Origin: Aeromicrobium sp. PE09-221
GTDB taxonomy: Bacteria > Actinomycetota > Actinomycetes > Propionibacteriales > Nocardioidaceae
Direction of reading: 5' to 3'
Assembly: GCF_002174305.1 (NCBI RefSeq)
Contig: NZ_MIJB01000015.1
Coordinates: 41,251-105,250, forward strand
Length of the DNA: 64,000 nucleotides
In this document: piece by piece, positions 27,822 to 36,280 of the stretch
Position numbering within the stretch: position 1 is the stretch's first letter
Layout of the letters: each line of letters opens with the position of its first letter
Notes under the pieces: model-generated
The model's database searches: none
Told to the model about the DNA's origin: nothing
Seen by the model: the letters and a program-made list of their open reading frames with translations, nothing else
Program-made: the position numbers and the translations under genes

Positions 27822-29300
27822 TCAGGCGGGACCAATGGCGATGGACTTGGTCTCCAGATACGAGCGGAAGCCCTCGGGCCCCATCTCGCGGCCGATGCCC
27901 GACATCTTGTACCCACCGAAGGGCGAGCCATAGGCCTGCGGGAAGCCGTTGATGCTGACCATGCCGGTGCGGATACGGCGCGCAACCCGTACGGCCTCGT
28001 CGACATCGGCACCCCAGACCGAACCCGACAGCCCATAGGGTGAGTCGTTCGCGATGTCGATCGCCTCCTCGACATCGTCGTAGGGCACGAGCGCGAGCAC
28101 GGGGCCGAAGATCTCCTCACGCACCGCCCGCATCGAGTTGTCCACACCGGCGAGCAGCGTGGGCGGCACGAACCAACCGTTCTCCAGTTCGGGAGGCAGC
28201 ACGAGATTCTCGGCACCGGAGACGATCCGGGCGCCCTCGTCGCGTGCCAGCGAGATGTATCCCTGCACGGTGTCCAGCTGGTTCTTGGAGACGAGGGGAC
28301 CGATCTTGGTCGCAGGGTCCATCGGATGCCCGACGGTCCACTCGCGCAGCGCCTCGGCGAAGGCCTCGGTGAACTCGCGCTCGCGACCGCGTGGCACCAG
28401 GATGCGCGACTGCGCGATGCAGAGCTGTCCGTTGACGACCAATGCCATCGGCAGGACCGCCTTGGCCACGGTCTCGGCATCCGCATCGGGGAGGACGACC
28501 GCGGCCGACTTGCCGCCGAGTTCGAGAGTCACCCGGGCGATCCGATTGGCCGCGGCCCGCATCAGCGTCTGGCCGACGGCCGTCGAACCGGTGAAGGCGA
28601 GCTTGTCGACCTGCGGATGTTCGATCAACGACTGCGCCGCTTCACGATCGGCCGGCACGATATTGAGCACGCCCTCGGGCAAACCCGCCTCGGCGAAGGC
28701 GTCGGCGAAGGCGAAGGCCGACAGCGGGGTCTGCGTCGGCGGCTTGAGGACCACCGAACAGCCCGCGGCGATCGCCGGCGCGATCTTGATGCTGGGTGTG
28801 CTGAGCGGGCCGTTCCACGGGGTGATCGCGGCGGCCACACCGACCGGTTCCTGTGTCACGATGCTGCGCAGCCCACTGACATCGGTGCGCACCTCATCGA
28901 GCTCATATGACTCGGCCAGATCCGCGTAGTAGCGAGTGTGACGAATCGGATTGGGTACGTGCGCCTGCTGGCTGAACCAGAGCGGGCATCCGAGTTCGGA
29001 GGTCAGCAGGACCGCGATCTCGTCGAGCCGTGACTCCAGGATGTCGGCGGCGCGGCGCATGACGGCGGCTCGCTCGGAACCGGGGAGGTCGCGCCAGCGG
29101 CGATCCTCGAAGGAGGTCCTGGCGGCGTCCACCGCCCGGTCCATGTCGACGGCTGTGCCCACCGCCGATCGGCCGACGACGGACTGGTCGACCGGGTTGA
29201 GAACGTCGATGATCTTGCCGCCCTCGGTGTCGGACCAGTGGCCGCCGATGAACAGGCGGCTGCGATCAGCGAGGTCGGGGGCGATGACAGCATCGGTCAT
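27822..29300 (-). CDS. Aldehyde dehydrogenase (NAD(P)+)
   Basis: The 492-residue protein has all landmarks of the superfamily: ITPWNGP with Asn163, KPPTQTPLSA, FTGSTAVGQ, Glu260 in LELGGKSA and the nucleophile Cys294 in NGQLCIAQSR. It converts an aldehyde to an acid. ATG 29300 has GAGGAG upstream. It is 29 bases downstream of a luciferase-like oxidoreductase gene and probably in the same message, under the GATGCATATCA box at 30364. The pair may oxidise an aldehyde made from a ring- or chain-cleaved intermediate. Confidence 0.93.
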   Translation of the reverse strand: MTDAVIAPDLADRSRLFIGGHWSDTEGGKIIDVLNPVDQSVVGRSAVGTAVDMDRAVDAARTSFEDRRWRDLPGSERAAVMRRAADILESRLDEIAVLLTSELGCPLWFSQQAHVPNPIRHTRYYADLAESYELDEVRTDVSGLRSIVTQEPVGVAAAITPWNGPLSTPSIKIAPAIAAGCSVVLKPPTQTPLSAFAFADAFAEAGLPEGVLNIVPADREAAQSLIEHPQVDKLAFTGSTAVGQTLMRAAANRIARVTLELGGKSAAVVLPDADAETVAKAVLPMALVVNGQLCIAQSRILVPRGREREFTEAFAEALREWTVGHPMDPATKIGPLVSKNQLDTVQGYISLARDEGARIVSGAENLVLPPELENGWFVPPTLLAGVDNSMRAVREEIFGPVLALVPYDDVEEAIDIANDSPYGLSGSVWGADVDEAVRVARRIRTGMVSINGFPQAYGSPFGGYKMSGIGREMGPEGFRSYLETKSIAIGPA

Positions 29301-29329
29301 GGGGTGCTCCTCAGGTGTCGGGACGGGAG

Positions 29330-30340
29330 TCAGCGGAAGGCGGGCAGGACCTCGTTCTTGAACAACTCGAGGGTGGCCAGCACCTGCTCCTGCGGCAGGC
29401 CATACCACTGCATCCGCAGCACGATGTACGTCAGTCCCTGCGACTCGAGGTCCTTGAGCGCCGCGATGGCTCCCTCGGGATCGGTGAACAGATAGGACGC
29501 ATCGGCCACCTCGGTCGCGGTCTTGGCCGATTGCAGGTGGCGGTAGCCCGCACCCTGCTGCGGCGCGTTGTACTGCGCGTACTGTGCGGTGACATCGCCG
29601 CGGGCCTGAAGGCCGATGGCTCGCGCCCGCTCCGGGTCGTGATCGAGTACCAGCTCACGCCGGACGACGAGATTCTTGACGGGGAGGCCGAGACGCTCCT
29701 TCTCCGCGCGATAGTGCCCGAGCACCACCTTGAGACGTTCAGGGTCGACGTGGGGCGGAACGATCCAGGCATCACCAAGGCGCGCGGCTCGCTGGGCACC
29801 CTTCTTGTGCGGGCCGGCCCCGATCCAGATCTCGGGACCCCCGTCCTGCACGGGACGCAAGCTGATGTGCTGGTCCTTGATGCGGTAGTACTCACCGTCG
29901 CGGGTCACCGACTCGCCGCTCCACAGATCGCGGATCATCGCGATGCTCTCCTCGAAGCGCCCGACTCGCTCGTCGAGCCCGATACCGAAGGACTCGAACT
30001 CGTTCTCGCGATAGCCCATGCCGAAGCCTGCGATCGCACGTCCGCCGGTGATGTGATCGAGCGTCGAGAACTCCTCGGCCACCTCGACCGGGTGACGCAG
30101 CGGAAGGATGAACATATTGGTGCCGAGGTGCATGTCGCCGGCATCCGCGGCGAGGGCGGCGAGCGTGGGAACCGGCTGGAGAGTCGGCATGCCGCCCAGA
30201 TAGTGCTGAAGCACCCACACCGAGGAGATCCCGCTCTGCGAGGCGGCACGCACCTGCTCGCGCATCGCTGCGATGCGGTCCGCGGGCACGACATCGGTCG
30301 GGAAGTCGTTCATGATGGCGAGGCCGAAGGTCAGCGGCAT
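29330..30340 (-). CDS. Luciferase-like (LLM class) flavin/F420-dependent oxidoreductase
   Basis: This 336-residue TIM-barrel enzyme belongs to the bacterial luciferase/F420-dependent group. It has the N-terminal FGLAIMNDFP strand, HLGTNMFILPLRHPVEVAEEFSTLDHITGGRAIAGFGMGYRENEF (a typical cofactor and phosphate loop) and PEIWIGAGPHKKGAQRAARLGDAW. ATG 30340 follows GGGAGA. F420 biosynthesis genes in the same window make F420H2 a plausible cofactor, but FMN cannot be excluded from sequence alone. Its promoter carries one of the four GATGCATAT-type boxes, 24-37 bases before the start. Confidence 0.87.
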   Translation of the reverse strand: MPLTFGLAIMNDFPTDVVPADRIAAMREQVRAASQSGISSVWVLQHYLGGMPTLQPVPTLAALAADAGDMHLGTNMFILPLRHPVEVAEEFSTLDHITGGRAIAGFGMGYRENEFESFGIGLDERVGRFEESIAMIRDLWSGESVTRDGEYYRIKDQHISLRPVQDGGPEIWIGAGPHKKGAQRAARLGDAWIVPPHVDPERLKVVLGHYRAEKERLGLPVKNLVVRRELVLDHDPERARAIGLQARGDVTAQYAQYNAPQQGAGYRHLQSAKTATEVADASYLFTDPEGAIAALKDLESQGLTYIVLRMQWYGLPQEQVLATLELFKNEVLPAFR

Positions 30341-30363
30341 GATGTCTCCCACAGGTTTGCTGC

Positions 30364-30377
30364 TATTGATATGCATG
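30364..30377. promoter_or_regulatory. GATGCATATCAAT-type box upstream of the LLM gene
   Basis: Plus strand TATTGATATGCATG; the reverse complement is CATGCATATCAATA. This aligns with the boxes at 16242, 20085 and 56903 under the consensus SATGCATATSAWTM. It lies just upstream of the ribosome binding site of the leftward LLM and aldehyde dehydrogenase unit. Confidence 0.6.
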
Positions 30378-30464
30378 ATTGTGCCACACATCACGTCTTC
30401 GAGACACCCGCCCGCCGGTTCCCGTGAGAAAAGAACGTGACGCAGGCGACATATGTGGGCTAAT

Positions 30465-30479
30465 TTGATGATCAGCAAT
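30465..30479. promoter_or_regulatory. TTGATGATCAGCAAT box upstream of the ADP-forming ligase
   Basis: This imperfect palindrome (TTG-N-TGATCA-N-CAA) is identical over 15 bases to the site at 36224 and matches 13 of 15 at 57018. AATT flanks it on both sides. It lies about 190 bases before the ligase ATG, so an unannotated promoter may sit between them. Confidence 0.6.
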
Positions 30480-30670
30480 TGGTGAGGCGGGGTGAGAGGA
30501 GCCGGAACGACATGGGCAAGACCATCGGCCGGCGTCCCTATCCGCCATCACCCCTATCCGCCATCGCGACGCGCACGGGGGCGGCTGTCACAGCGCGACC
30601 ACGTCATCGAGACGGCTCGGGCGGCCCGATATCCGTCCCCACCCACCCCTGATCCCCTGAGAGGAACCCC

Positions 30671-32791
30671 ATGGCCACTGATTCCGCCGCGCCATCCCCG
30701 GCACGGCTCACACATCTCTTCGAGCCGCGGTCGATCGCGCTGATCGGCGCGAGCGACCGATCGAACTGGTCGCATCGCATCGTCGACGGTCTGCGCGTGA
30801 TCGGTTACGACGGTGCCCTGCACTATGTCAACCCCAAGGGCGGTGAAGCCCATGGACAACCCCTCGTCCGCAGCGTCACCGATATCGAGGAGACCCCGGA
30901 CCTCGCCTTCGTGATGGTGCCGGCATCCGCCGTGCTCGAGGCGATGCGCGATATCGCCCGCGCCGGTATCACGTCGGCCATCGTTCTGAGCTCCGGCTTC
31001 GCCGAGCTCGGGGACGAGGGACGCCGCGCTCAGGAGGAGCTTCGCGCCCTCGCCGCCGAGCACGGCATCACCGTGCTCGGCCCGAACGCACTCGGCTATG
31101 TCAACACCGATGCGAGGGTGGCGCTCAAACCCTTCCCACCTGGAGAGCCCCTGCGGTCGGGGTCCATCGCCGTGGTCTCCCAAAGCGGCAATGTCACCGT
31201 CCAGCTGCTCAACATGGCGCGATCCTTCGACATCGGGGTGAGCCTCGCCGTCAGCACGGGCAATGAGATGGACGTCCGCATCGCCGACGTGGTCGATTTC
31301 CTGGTCGACCACGAAGCCACCCGGGTCATCACGGTGTTCACCGAGGCCTTCCCCGACCCGCACGCCTTCCTCGCCGCCTGTCGACGCGCCCGCGCGGCGG
31401 GCAAGCTCGTGGTGTGCCTCAAGGCGGGTCGCAGCGAGGCCGCAGCCCGTGCCGCCCTGGCTCATACCGGCTCACTGGTCGGCAACGACGCCGTGATCGA
31501 CGCCTTCCTGCGCTCCGCAGGGGTCGTGCGCGTCTCCTCACTCGAGGATCTGCTGGTCGTCGCCGACACTTTCGCACACACCGGACCCATCGACGGCGCC
31601 ATGGCGCTGCTCACGATCTCCGGTGGCACCTGCGATATCGTCGCGGACGCGGCTGAGGACATCGGCCTGGAGCTCGCAGAGCTCGCGGGTGAGACGGTGA
31701 CCGAGCTCAAGCAGGTGCTCCCCGAGCTGGCCGCGGCGCAGAACCCGCTGGACGTCACAGGTGCCGCCGTCACCGACGCAACCCTGATGGCGCGGACTCT
31801 CGCCGTGGTCGCTCGGGACCCCGGAGTGGGCGTCGTGCTCGTCGCCCAAGAGATGGATCACCAGGCGGAGAACCTGGCCTGGGGACGTGAGGCCCTCGAA
31901 CGGCTCAGCGCGGAGGCCGCGGCTGCGGCGTGTCCGGCCATCCTCGCCAACACCACCGTCCGCTATGTCAACGAGCGCGTGCGCGAGATCAGGGCCGCTG
32001 CCGCAGCGCCCACAGTCTTCGGCGGGGTCAGCCGCATCCTCCCCGCTATCGCCGCCATCGGCGAGTGGACCACGCGAGCCGTGTCGACCGAGGCCGAGGA
32101 ATTCACCATCGACATCGGGTCGATCACCGCGCCCCGCCAGGGCACGTGGTCGGAGGCGACGAGTCGCGCATTGCTGGAGTCAGCCGGTGTGCCGGTGGTC
32201 CCTGCCGTCGTCGCGGCATCGCCCGCAGCCGCAGCCGCAGCCGCAGCGGACTGGGAGGGCCGCGTCGCCCTCAAGGTCGTCTCCGACGACATCGTGCACA
32301 AGAGCGATGTCGGAGGCGTCGCTCTCGACATCGCACCCGACGAGGTCGAGGATGCTGCGACCACGCTGCTGCGCCGGGTCTCAGCCGCTGTGCCGGATGC
32401 GACCATCGACGGGGTGCTGGTCACGCCGATGCGCGAACCGGGTGTCGACCTCCTGGTGGGCGTCATCCACGAGGCCGGGTGGGGGCATGTGCTCGCCGTG
32501 GGCCTGGGCGGTATCTGGGCCGAGGTATTCGGTGATGTACAGCGCATCGCCCTGCCGGCGTCTCCCGCCCAGTTCGAGGCCGCCCTGCGTCGGCTCCGGG
32601 CCTGGCCGCTGCTGGACGGCGTCCGGGGCGCCGAGCCCGTGGACCTCTCCGCCCTGGTCGAGATCCTGAGCCGTATCGCCGCGCTGGCCGTCTCGCTCGG
32701 TGACGACATGGCAGCCGTCGAGGTCAACCCGCTGCGAGCGCGAGGCACCCAGATCGAGGCCCTGGACGCGGCCGTGGTGTGGAACGGATAG
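30671..32791 (+). CDS. Acyl-CoA synthetase, ADP-forming type (acetate-CoA ligase family)
   Basis: The 706-residue chain fuses a CoA-binding/succinyl-CoA-ligase-like N-terminal part to an ATP-grasp C-terminal part. The CoA-binding stretch IALIGASDRSNWSHRI begins near residue 22. The family's phosphohistidine is H265 in AALAHTGSLVGND. The ATP-grasp domain occupies roughly residues 485-706 (VALKVVSDDIVHKSDVGGVAL; AVEVNPL). It would activate a carboxylic acid with ATP and CoA. It stands alone, under a TTGATGATCAGCAAT box, and ends at a bidirectional terminator. Acid specificity is unknown. Confidence 0.9.
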   Translation: MATDSAAPSPARLTHLFEPRSIALIGASDRSNWSHRIVDGLRVIGYDGALHYVNPKGGEAHGQPLVRSVTDIEETPDLAFVMVPASAVLEAMRDIARAGITSAIVLSSGFAELGDEGRRAQEELRALAAEHGITVLGPNALGYVNTDARVALKPFPPGEPLRSGSIAVVSQSGNVTVQLLNMARSFDIGVSLAVSTGNEMDVRIADVVDFLVDHEATRVITVFTEAFPDPHAFLAACRRARAAGKLVVCLKAGRSEAAARAALAHTGSLVGNDAVIDAFLRSAGVVRVSSLEDLLVVADTFAHTGPIDGAMALLTISGGTCDIVADAAEDIGLELAELAGETVTELKQVLPELAAAQNPLDVTGAAVTDATLMARTLAVVARDPGVGVVLVAQEMDHQAENLAWGREALERLSAEAAAAACPAILANTTVRYVNERVREIRAAAAAPTVFGGVSRILPAIAAIGEWTTRAVSTEAEEFTIDIGSITAPRQGTWSEATSRALLESAGVPVVPAVVAASPAAAAAAAADWEGRVALKVVSDDIVHKSDVGGVALDIAPDEVEDAATTLLRRVSAAVPDATIDGVLVTPMREPGVDLLVGVIHEAGWGHVLAVGLGGIWAEVFGDVQRIALPASPAQFEAALRRLRAWPLLDGVRGAEPVDLSALVEILSRIAALAVSLGDDMAAVEVNPLRARGTQIEALDAAVVWNG

Positions 32792-32809
32792 ACACGAGCT
32801 GATAACGAC

Positions 32810-32841
32810 GGCGGCCCGCCCTCTCCCGGAGGCGGGCCGCC
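32810..32841. terminator. Bidirectional hairpin terminator between convergent genes
   Basis: GGCGGCCCGCC (32810-32820) pairs with GGCGGGCCGCC (32831-32841), an 11-bp GC stem with a ten-base loop. It lies between the ends of the ADP-forming ligase and the CitE-like gene and can serve both. Confidence 0.8.
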
Positions 32842-32846
32842 GGTCC

Positions 32847-33728
32847 TCACTCGCCGCGGACGAGACGAGCGTGTGTGAGCCAGTCCCGCGCCTTGTCAGC
32901 ATGGGCCAGGTCGACATGCTGACCGCGGTAGCGCACCGCCCCGTGGCCCTCGGCGGCGGCGGACTCCACCGCCGCCACGAGGCCCTCGTGATAGGAGACC
33001 TCTTCATCCGTGGGCGTGTAAACCTCGTGGACCACCGGAACATGGGAGGGATGGATAACGATCTGGCCGCGGAAGCCGAGTTGGAGCCCGTAGTCGGCGA
33101 ATGCGCGCAGACCGTCCAGATCGGCGAGGTCCTCCCACAGCGCGGTGAGCGGGTGTAACCCGTACTGGCGGCACGCGAGGAGGATACGACTACGCAGATA
33201 GAGTGTCTCGCTGCCCTCACTCGACTGACGAAAGCCGACGGCGCGCGCGATATCGGCATGCTCGGAGGTCGGCCCGATCATCGCCCCCACACGTGGCGAG
33301 GCCGAGGCGATCTCATAGCAGTTGACGATCGCGTCCACCATCTCGACCGGGACGATCATCTCCAGGTTCTCGGCACCACCCCGCAGCTCGAACCAGTCGA
33401 GAAGGGTCTCCCACCGGACGACATCACGGCCGTCGCGGATCTTGGGTGCGAAGACCCCGTCGAGCTCGGGGCCCACGACCGCTTCGAGGTCACCCCCGGT
33501 CCGACCGGTGTCGAGCGCGTTCGGGCGGACGAACAGCCCGACCCGCTCGTGGTGGGATCGCACCTCGCGGAGGGTCTCCCGCGCGGTCTCGCGGCTCTGC
33601 TCCTTCAGATCGACCGGCACCGAGTCCTCCAAGTCGATCACGACGCAGTCGGCGCCACTCGCGACCGCCTTGTGCGCCCACTCCGGCTTGTGCGCGGGAA
33701 CGAACAGGACGGATCGATAGGGGTGCAT
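32847..33728 (-). CDS. CitE/HpcH-HpaI family CoA-ester lyase
   Basis: The 293-residue protein has RSVLFVPAHKPEWAHKA, the metal-site VIDLEDSVP motif, VFAPKIRDG and GPTSEHADIARAVGF. The family cleaves or forms C-C bonds, or hydrolyses thioesters, in malyl-, citramalyl- and related 3-hydroxyacyl-CoA compounds. It is the last gene of the BadI-like hydrolase / AMP-ligase / lyase unit. A role in splitting a hydroxy- or methyl-branched dicarboxyl-CoA after ring opening is a reasonable guess. Confidence 0.87.
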   Translation of the reverse strand: MHPYRSVLFVPAHKPEWAHKAVASGADCVVIDLEDSVPVDLKEQSRETARETLREVRSHHERVGLFVRPNALDTGRTGGDLEAVVGPELDGVFAPKIRDGRDVVRWETLLDWFELRGGAENLEMIVPVEMVDAIVNCYEIASASPRVGAMIGPTSEHADIARAVGFRQSSEGSETLYLRSRILLACRQYGLHPLTALWEDLADLDGLRAFADYGLQLGFRGQIVIHPSHVPVVHEVYTPTDEEVSYHEGLVAAVESAAAEGHGAVRYRGQHVDLAHADKARDWLTHARLVRGE

Positions 33729-33757
33729 CAGAACTCCTCAGCAGCGGATGGGTGTGA

Positions 33758-35416
33758 TCAGCGAGCGAGGATCGCCTCGCGGTCATAGGTGTCATCGGTG
33801 ATGCCGAGCTCGCGCAGCTTGGCCTTCTGCACACGCTGCGAGGGCGTCTTCGGCAGCTCATCGACGAAACGGATGTAACGCGGGATCGCGAAGGACGGGA
33901 TGCGCTTGGCGAAGTGCTCCCACAGCTCCTCGGGGGTGACCTCGTCGCGGCAGATGACGTACGCCATGACCTCGTCCTCCCCCGCCTCGGACGACGCCGG
34001 AACCGCGATCACCGCGGTCTCCACCACCGCTGGATGGCTGAGCACCGAGGTCTCGATCTCATAGGAGGAGATGTTCTCGCCACGCCGGCGCAGGGCGTCC
34101 TTGAAGCGGTCGACGAAGTAGAACCAGCCCTCGGCATCGCGCTTGAGCGCATCTCCGGTGTGGAACCACAGATTGCGCCACGCCTCGACCGTCTTCTCGG
34201 GCATGTTGAAGTATCCCATCGAGCAGATGAAGGGCACCTTCGGCCGGATCACCAGTTCGCCGATCTCATCGACACCCACTTCTTCATCCGTCTCTGGATC
34301 GACGAGGGCGACATCGAACCACTCATCGGCCGCGAGTCCCGCGGCGCCGGCCGGACGATCTTCGCCATAGGGGGAGATGATCGGCGCCGAGGTCTCCGTC
34401 AGACCGAAGACCTCGACGAAGGCTTCGATACCGAAGCGCCGCTTGAGCGGCTCGACGAGGGTCGCGGCCGTCGGGGCGGCGAAGACGCAACGCAACGGAT
34501 TGTCGGCGTCATCGGGGCGAGCGTCCTGTTTGGCGATGAAGTCCATCATCACGCCGATGAAATTGGTGACGGTGACCTGGCTCTCGCGCAGTTGATCGAC
34601 CCATCGGCTGGCCGAGAAGCGGCTGCGGGTGACGAAGCGGGCTCCCGCCACGAGGGTCGGATATGCGGCCATGAACTGCGCATTGCCATGGAACAGCGGG
34701 GTGACCGACATCCACGCATCGGCATCGGTCAAGCGGACCAGGGAGACGCACTCGTCGGCGAAGAAGTACATCTGGGCGTGTGGCATCGCCACACCCTTGC
34801 TCGGCCCGGTGGTCCCGGACGTGAAGAGGACCGAGGCGAGGTCCTGGGGCGCGACCTCGGGCAACTCGATGTCCGTGCCGACCGTGGAGTGCTCGTCGAG
34901 CTCTTCCCACGGCGCGGCCTCCCAGCCTGCGGCGCGCAATGTCTCGAGAGCGGCGTCGCGCTGACCGGTGTCGATGACCCAGAACTTGCGGATCGTCGCG
35001 GCTGCCTCACGCACATCGACGAAACGTGCCGCGAAGACATCGTCGACGATCGCGTGCGTCGCCTCGACGGTCCTCACCTGGTGCGCGAGGAAATCGTGCT
35101 CATACGCGGTGTTGATGGGCACCTCGACCAGGCCGGCGACAGCGGTGCCGACCCAGGAGCGCACGAACTGCGACGAGTTGGCCGCGACGATGACGACGCG
35201 ATCTCCCGCATTCGCCCCAGCGGACAGGAGGCTGCGTCCGACCCGCTCGGCTGAGACGAGGGTCTCGGCGAAGGTCCACCGCCTGCCCTCCTCGGGGGCG
35301 TCCAGCCAGACGGCGTCCGGCCGCTCCGCGGCGTGATGACGCAGTACCGTCGGCAGCGCCCAGTCAGTGCGGTCCCCGAAGGTCGGCTTCAGATCCCGGT
35401 AGTAGCGGAAGGTCAT
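33758..35416 (-). CDS. AMP-forming acyl-CoA synthetase
   Basis: The 552-residue ligase adenylates a carboxylic acid and forms its CoA thioester. It has the P-loop SVLFTSGTTGPSKGVAMPH, the FGLTETS motif, VDRFKDALRRRGENISSYEIE and a C-terminal lysine region near TPSQRVQKAKLR. Its length and motifs fit fatty-acyl or cyclic-acid ligases. The start overlaps the stop of the upstream MenB/BadI-like hydrolase gene, so the two are coupled. The substrate may be a cyclic carboxylic acid, inferred from that partner. Confidence 0.92.
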   Translation of the reverse strand: MTFRYYRDLKPTFGDRTDWALPTVLRHHAAERPDAVWLDAPEEGRRWTFAETLVSAERVGRSLLSAGANAGDRVVIVAANSSQFVRSWVGTAVAGLVEVPINTAYEHDFLAHQVRTVEATHAIVDDVFAARFVDVREAAATIRKFWVIDTGQRDAALETLRAAGWEAAPWEELDEHSTVGTDIELPEVAPQDLASVLFTSGTTGPSKGVAMPHAQMYFFADECVSLVRLTDADAWMSVTPLFHGNAQFMAAYPTLVAGARFVTRSRFSASRWVDQLRESQVTVTNFIGVMMDFIAKQDARPDDADNPLRCVFAAPTAATLVEPLKRRFGIEAFVEVFGLTETSAPIISPYGEDRPAGAAGLAADEWFDVALVDPETDEEVGVDEIGELVIRPKVPFICSMGYFNMPEKTVEAWRNLWFHTGDALKRDAEGWFYFVDRFKDALRRRGENISSYEIETSVLSHPAVVETAVIAVPASSEAGEDEVMAYVICRDEVTPEELWEHFAKRIPSFAIPRYIRFVDELPKTPSQRVQKAKLRELGITDDTYDREAILAR

Positions 35417-36201
35417 CGAATGTCCTCTCCTGCGGCATCCCGCTTCCCGCGGAAGTCCGGTCGGCGCTTCTCCAAGAAGGCATTGGCGCCCTCGATCATG
35501 TCGTCACTGCCGATGGCCTGGATGAGCATCCCGAGCCCGGAGGACATATTGTCCTTGGACTGGTTCCACCACTGGTTGGCGCTGATCTTGGCGATCTCCA
35601 GATAGCGGGGGCTCAACCGGTGGATCTCGTCGAGCCAACGATCGACCGCCGCCTCGAGGCCGTCATCGACGACCACCTCGTTGATGAGGCCCATGTCGAG
35701 AGCTTGTGCGGCGGTGTACCTGCGGCACAGCATCGCCATCTCACGGGCGCGCTTCTCGCCGATCTGCACGGCCATGACATTCGTCGCGCCGAGCACCGGG
35801 GCCGAACCGACCTTGGGTCCGGTCTGCCCGAAGGTCGACCGCTCCGTGGCGATCGCGAAATCGCACGCGACGACCAGCTCATTGCCGCCTCCGGCCGCGG
35901 GACCGTCGACCGCGGCGATGACGGGACGTGGGCACGCTCGCAGCGCGTCCACGAGCCGCAGGGAAGTCGTGAACAGCGCCCGCAGGGCTTCCGGGTCGGG
36001 GGACCCGAGGTTGTTCAGCGCTCCCCCCGCACAGAAGGCACCACCGGCACCGGTGAGCACGACGGCATCGGCATCGGTCGCGCTCTCGACGGCAGCGATC
36101 ATCGCCCGCGCCATCTCGAGGTCGTAGGCATTGAGCCGTTCTGGACGGTTGATCGTGATCCAGACCGCGTTACCGCGGCGTTCGACATCGATGGCGCTCA
36201 C
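35413..36201 (-). CDS. MenB/BadI-like crotonase (ring-cleaving or ring-forming 2-ketoacyl-CoA family)
   Basis: The 262-residue crotonase contains FGQTGPKVGS, a hallmark of the MenB/BadI branch, rather than the hydratase Glu motif, together with GGGNELVVACD and LCRRYTAAQALDMGLINEVV. BadI hydrolyses 2-ketocyclohexane-carboxyl-CoA to open the ring; MenB performs the related Dieckmann-type closure. Among catabolic genes, ring cleavage of an alicyclic beta-keto-CoA is more likely than menaquinone synthesis. Neither men operon genes nor a second MenB are visible here. GTG 36201 follows GAGGAG. It is divergent from the Zn-alcohol dehydrogenase. Confidence 0.8.
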   Translation of the reverse strand: MSAIDVERRGNAVWITINRPERLNAYDLEMARAMIAAVESATDADAVVLTGAGGAFCAGGALNNLGSPDPEALRALFTTSLRLVDALRACPRPVIAAVDGPAAGGGNELVVACDFAIATERSTFGQTGPKVGSAPVLGATNVMAVQIGEKRAREMAMLCRRYTAAQALDMGLINEVVVDDGLEAAVDRWLDEIHRLSPRYLEIAKISANQWWNQSKDNMSSGLGMLIQAIGSDDMIEGANAFLEKRRPDFRGKRDAAGEDIR

Positions 36202-36223
36202 ACTGCTCCTCGAAACTATGGTG

Positions 36224-36238
36224 TTGATGATCAGCAAT
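36224..36238. promoter_or_regulatory. TTGATGATCAGCAAT box between BadI-like and Zn-ADH genes
   Basis: TTGATGATCAGCAAT sits in the 79-base gap between two divergent genes, so one site could control both. It is identical over 15 bases to 30465-30479 and similar to 57018-57032. It begins 23 bases upstream of the BadI-like GTG start. Confidence 0.6.
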
Positions 36239-36280
36239 CTAGGGTAGCCTGCATCACAGTGTCAACGAAAGGGCGGATTC

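Larger units (their letters stand above)
30341..30670. promoter_or_regulatory. 330-base divergent control region between LLM and ADP-forming ligase genes
   Basis: No gene is visible here. The region carries two different boxes, one near each divergent gene: the GATGCATAT-type box at 30364-30377 by the leftward gene and TTGATGATCAGCAAT at 30465-30479 on the rightward side. The remaining 190 bases before the ligase start are GC-rich with GAGAGGAA before the ATG and no clear hairpin. Confidence 0.5.

Noticed and set aside
29530..29560. GGTGGCGGTAGCCCGCACC as another interspersed repeat copy
   Set aside because: It matches only the first eleven bases and lies inside the LLM coding sequence at a conserved position, so it is likely ordinary coding sequence.
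35413..36201. Assignment as MenB for menaquinone synthesis
   Set aside because: No other men genes are nearby and it is coupled to a CoA ligase and a CitE-like lyase; a BadI-like role fits better, although MenB cannot be excluded from sequence alone.
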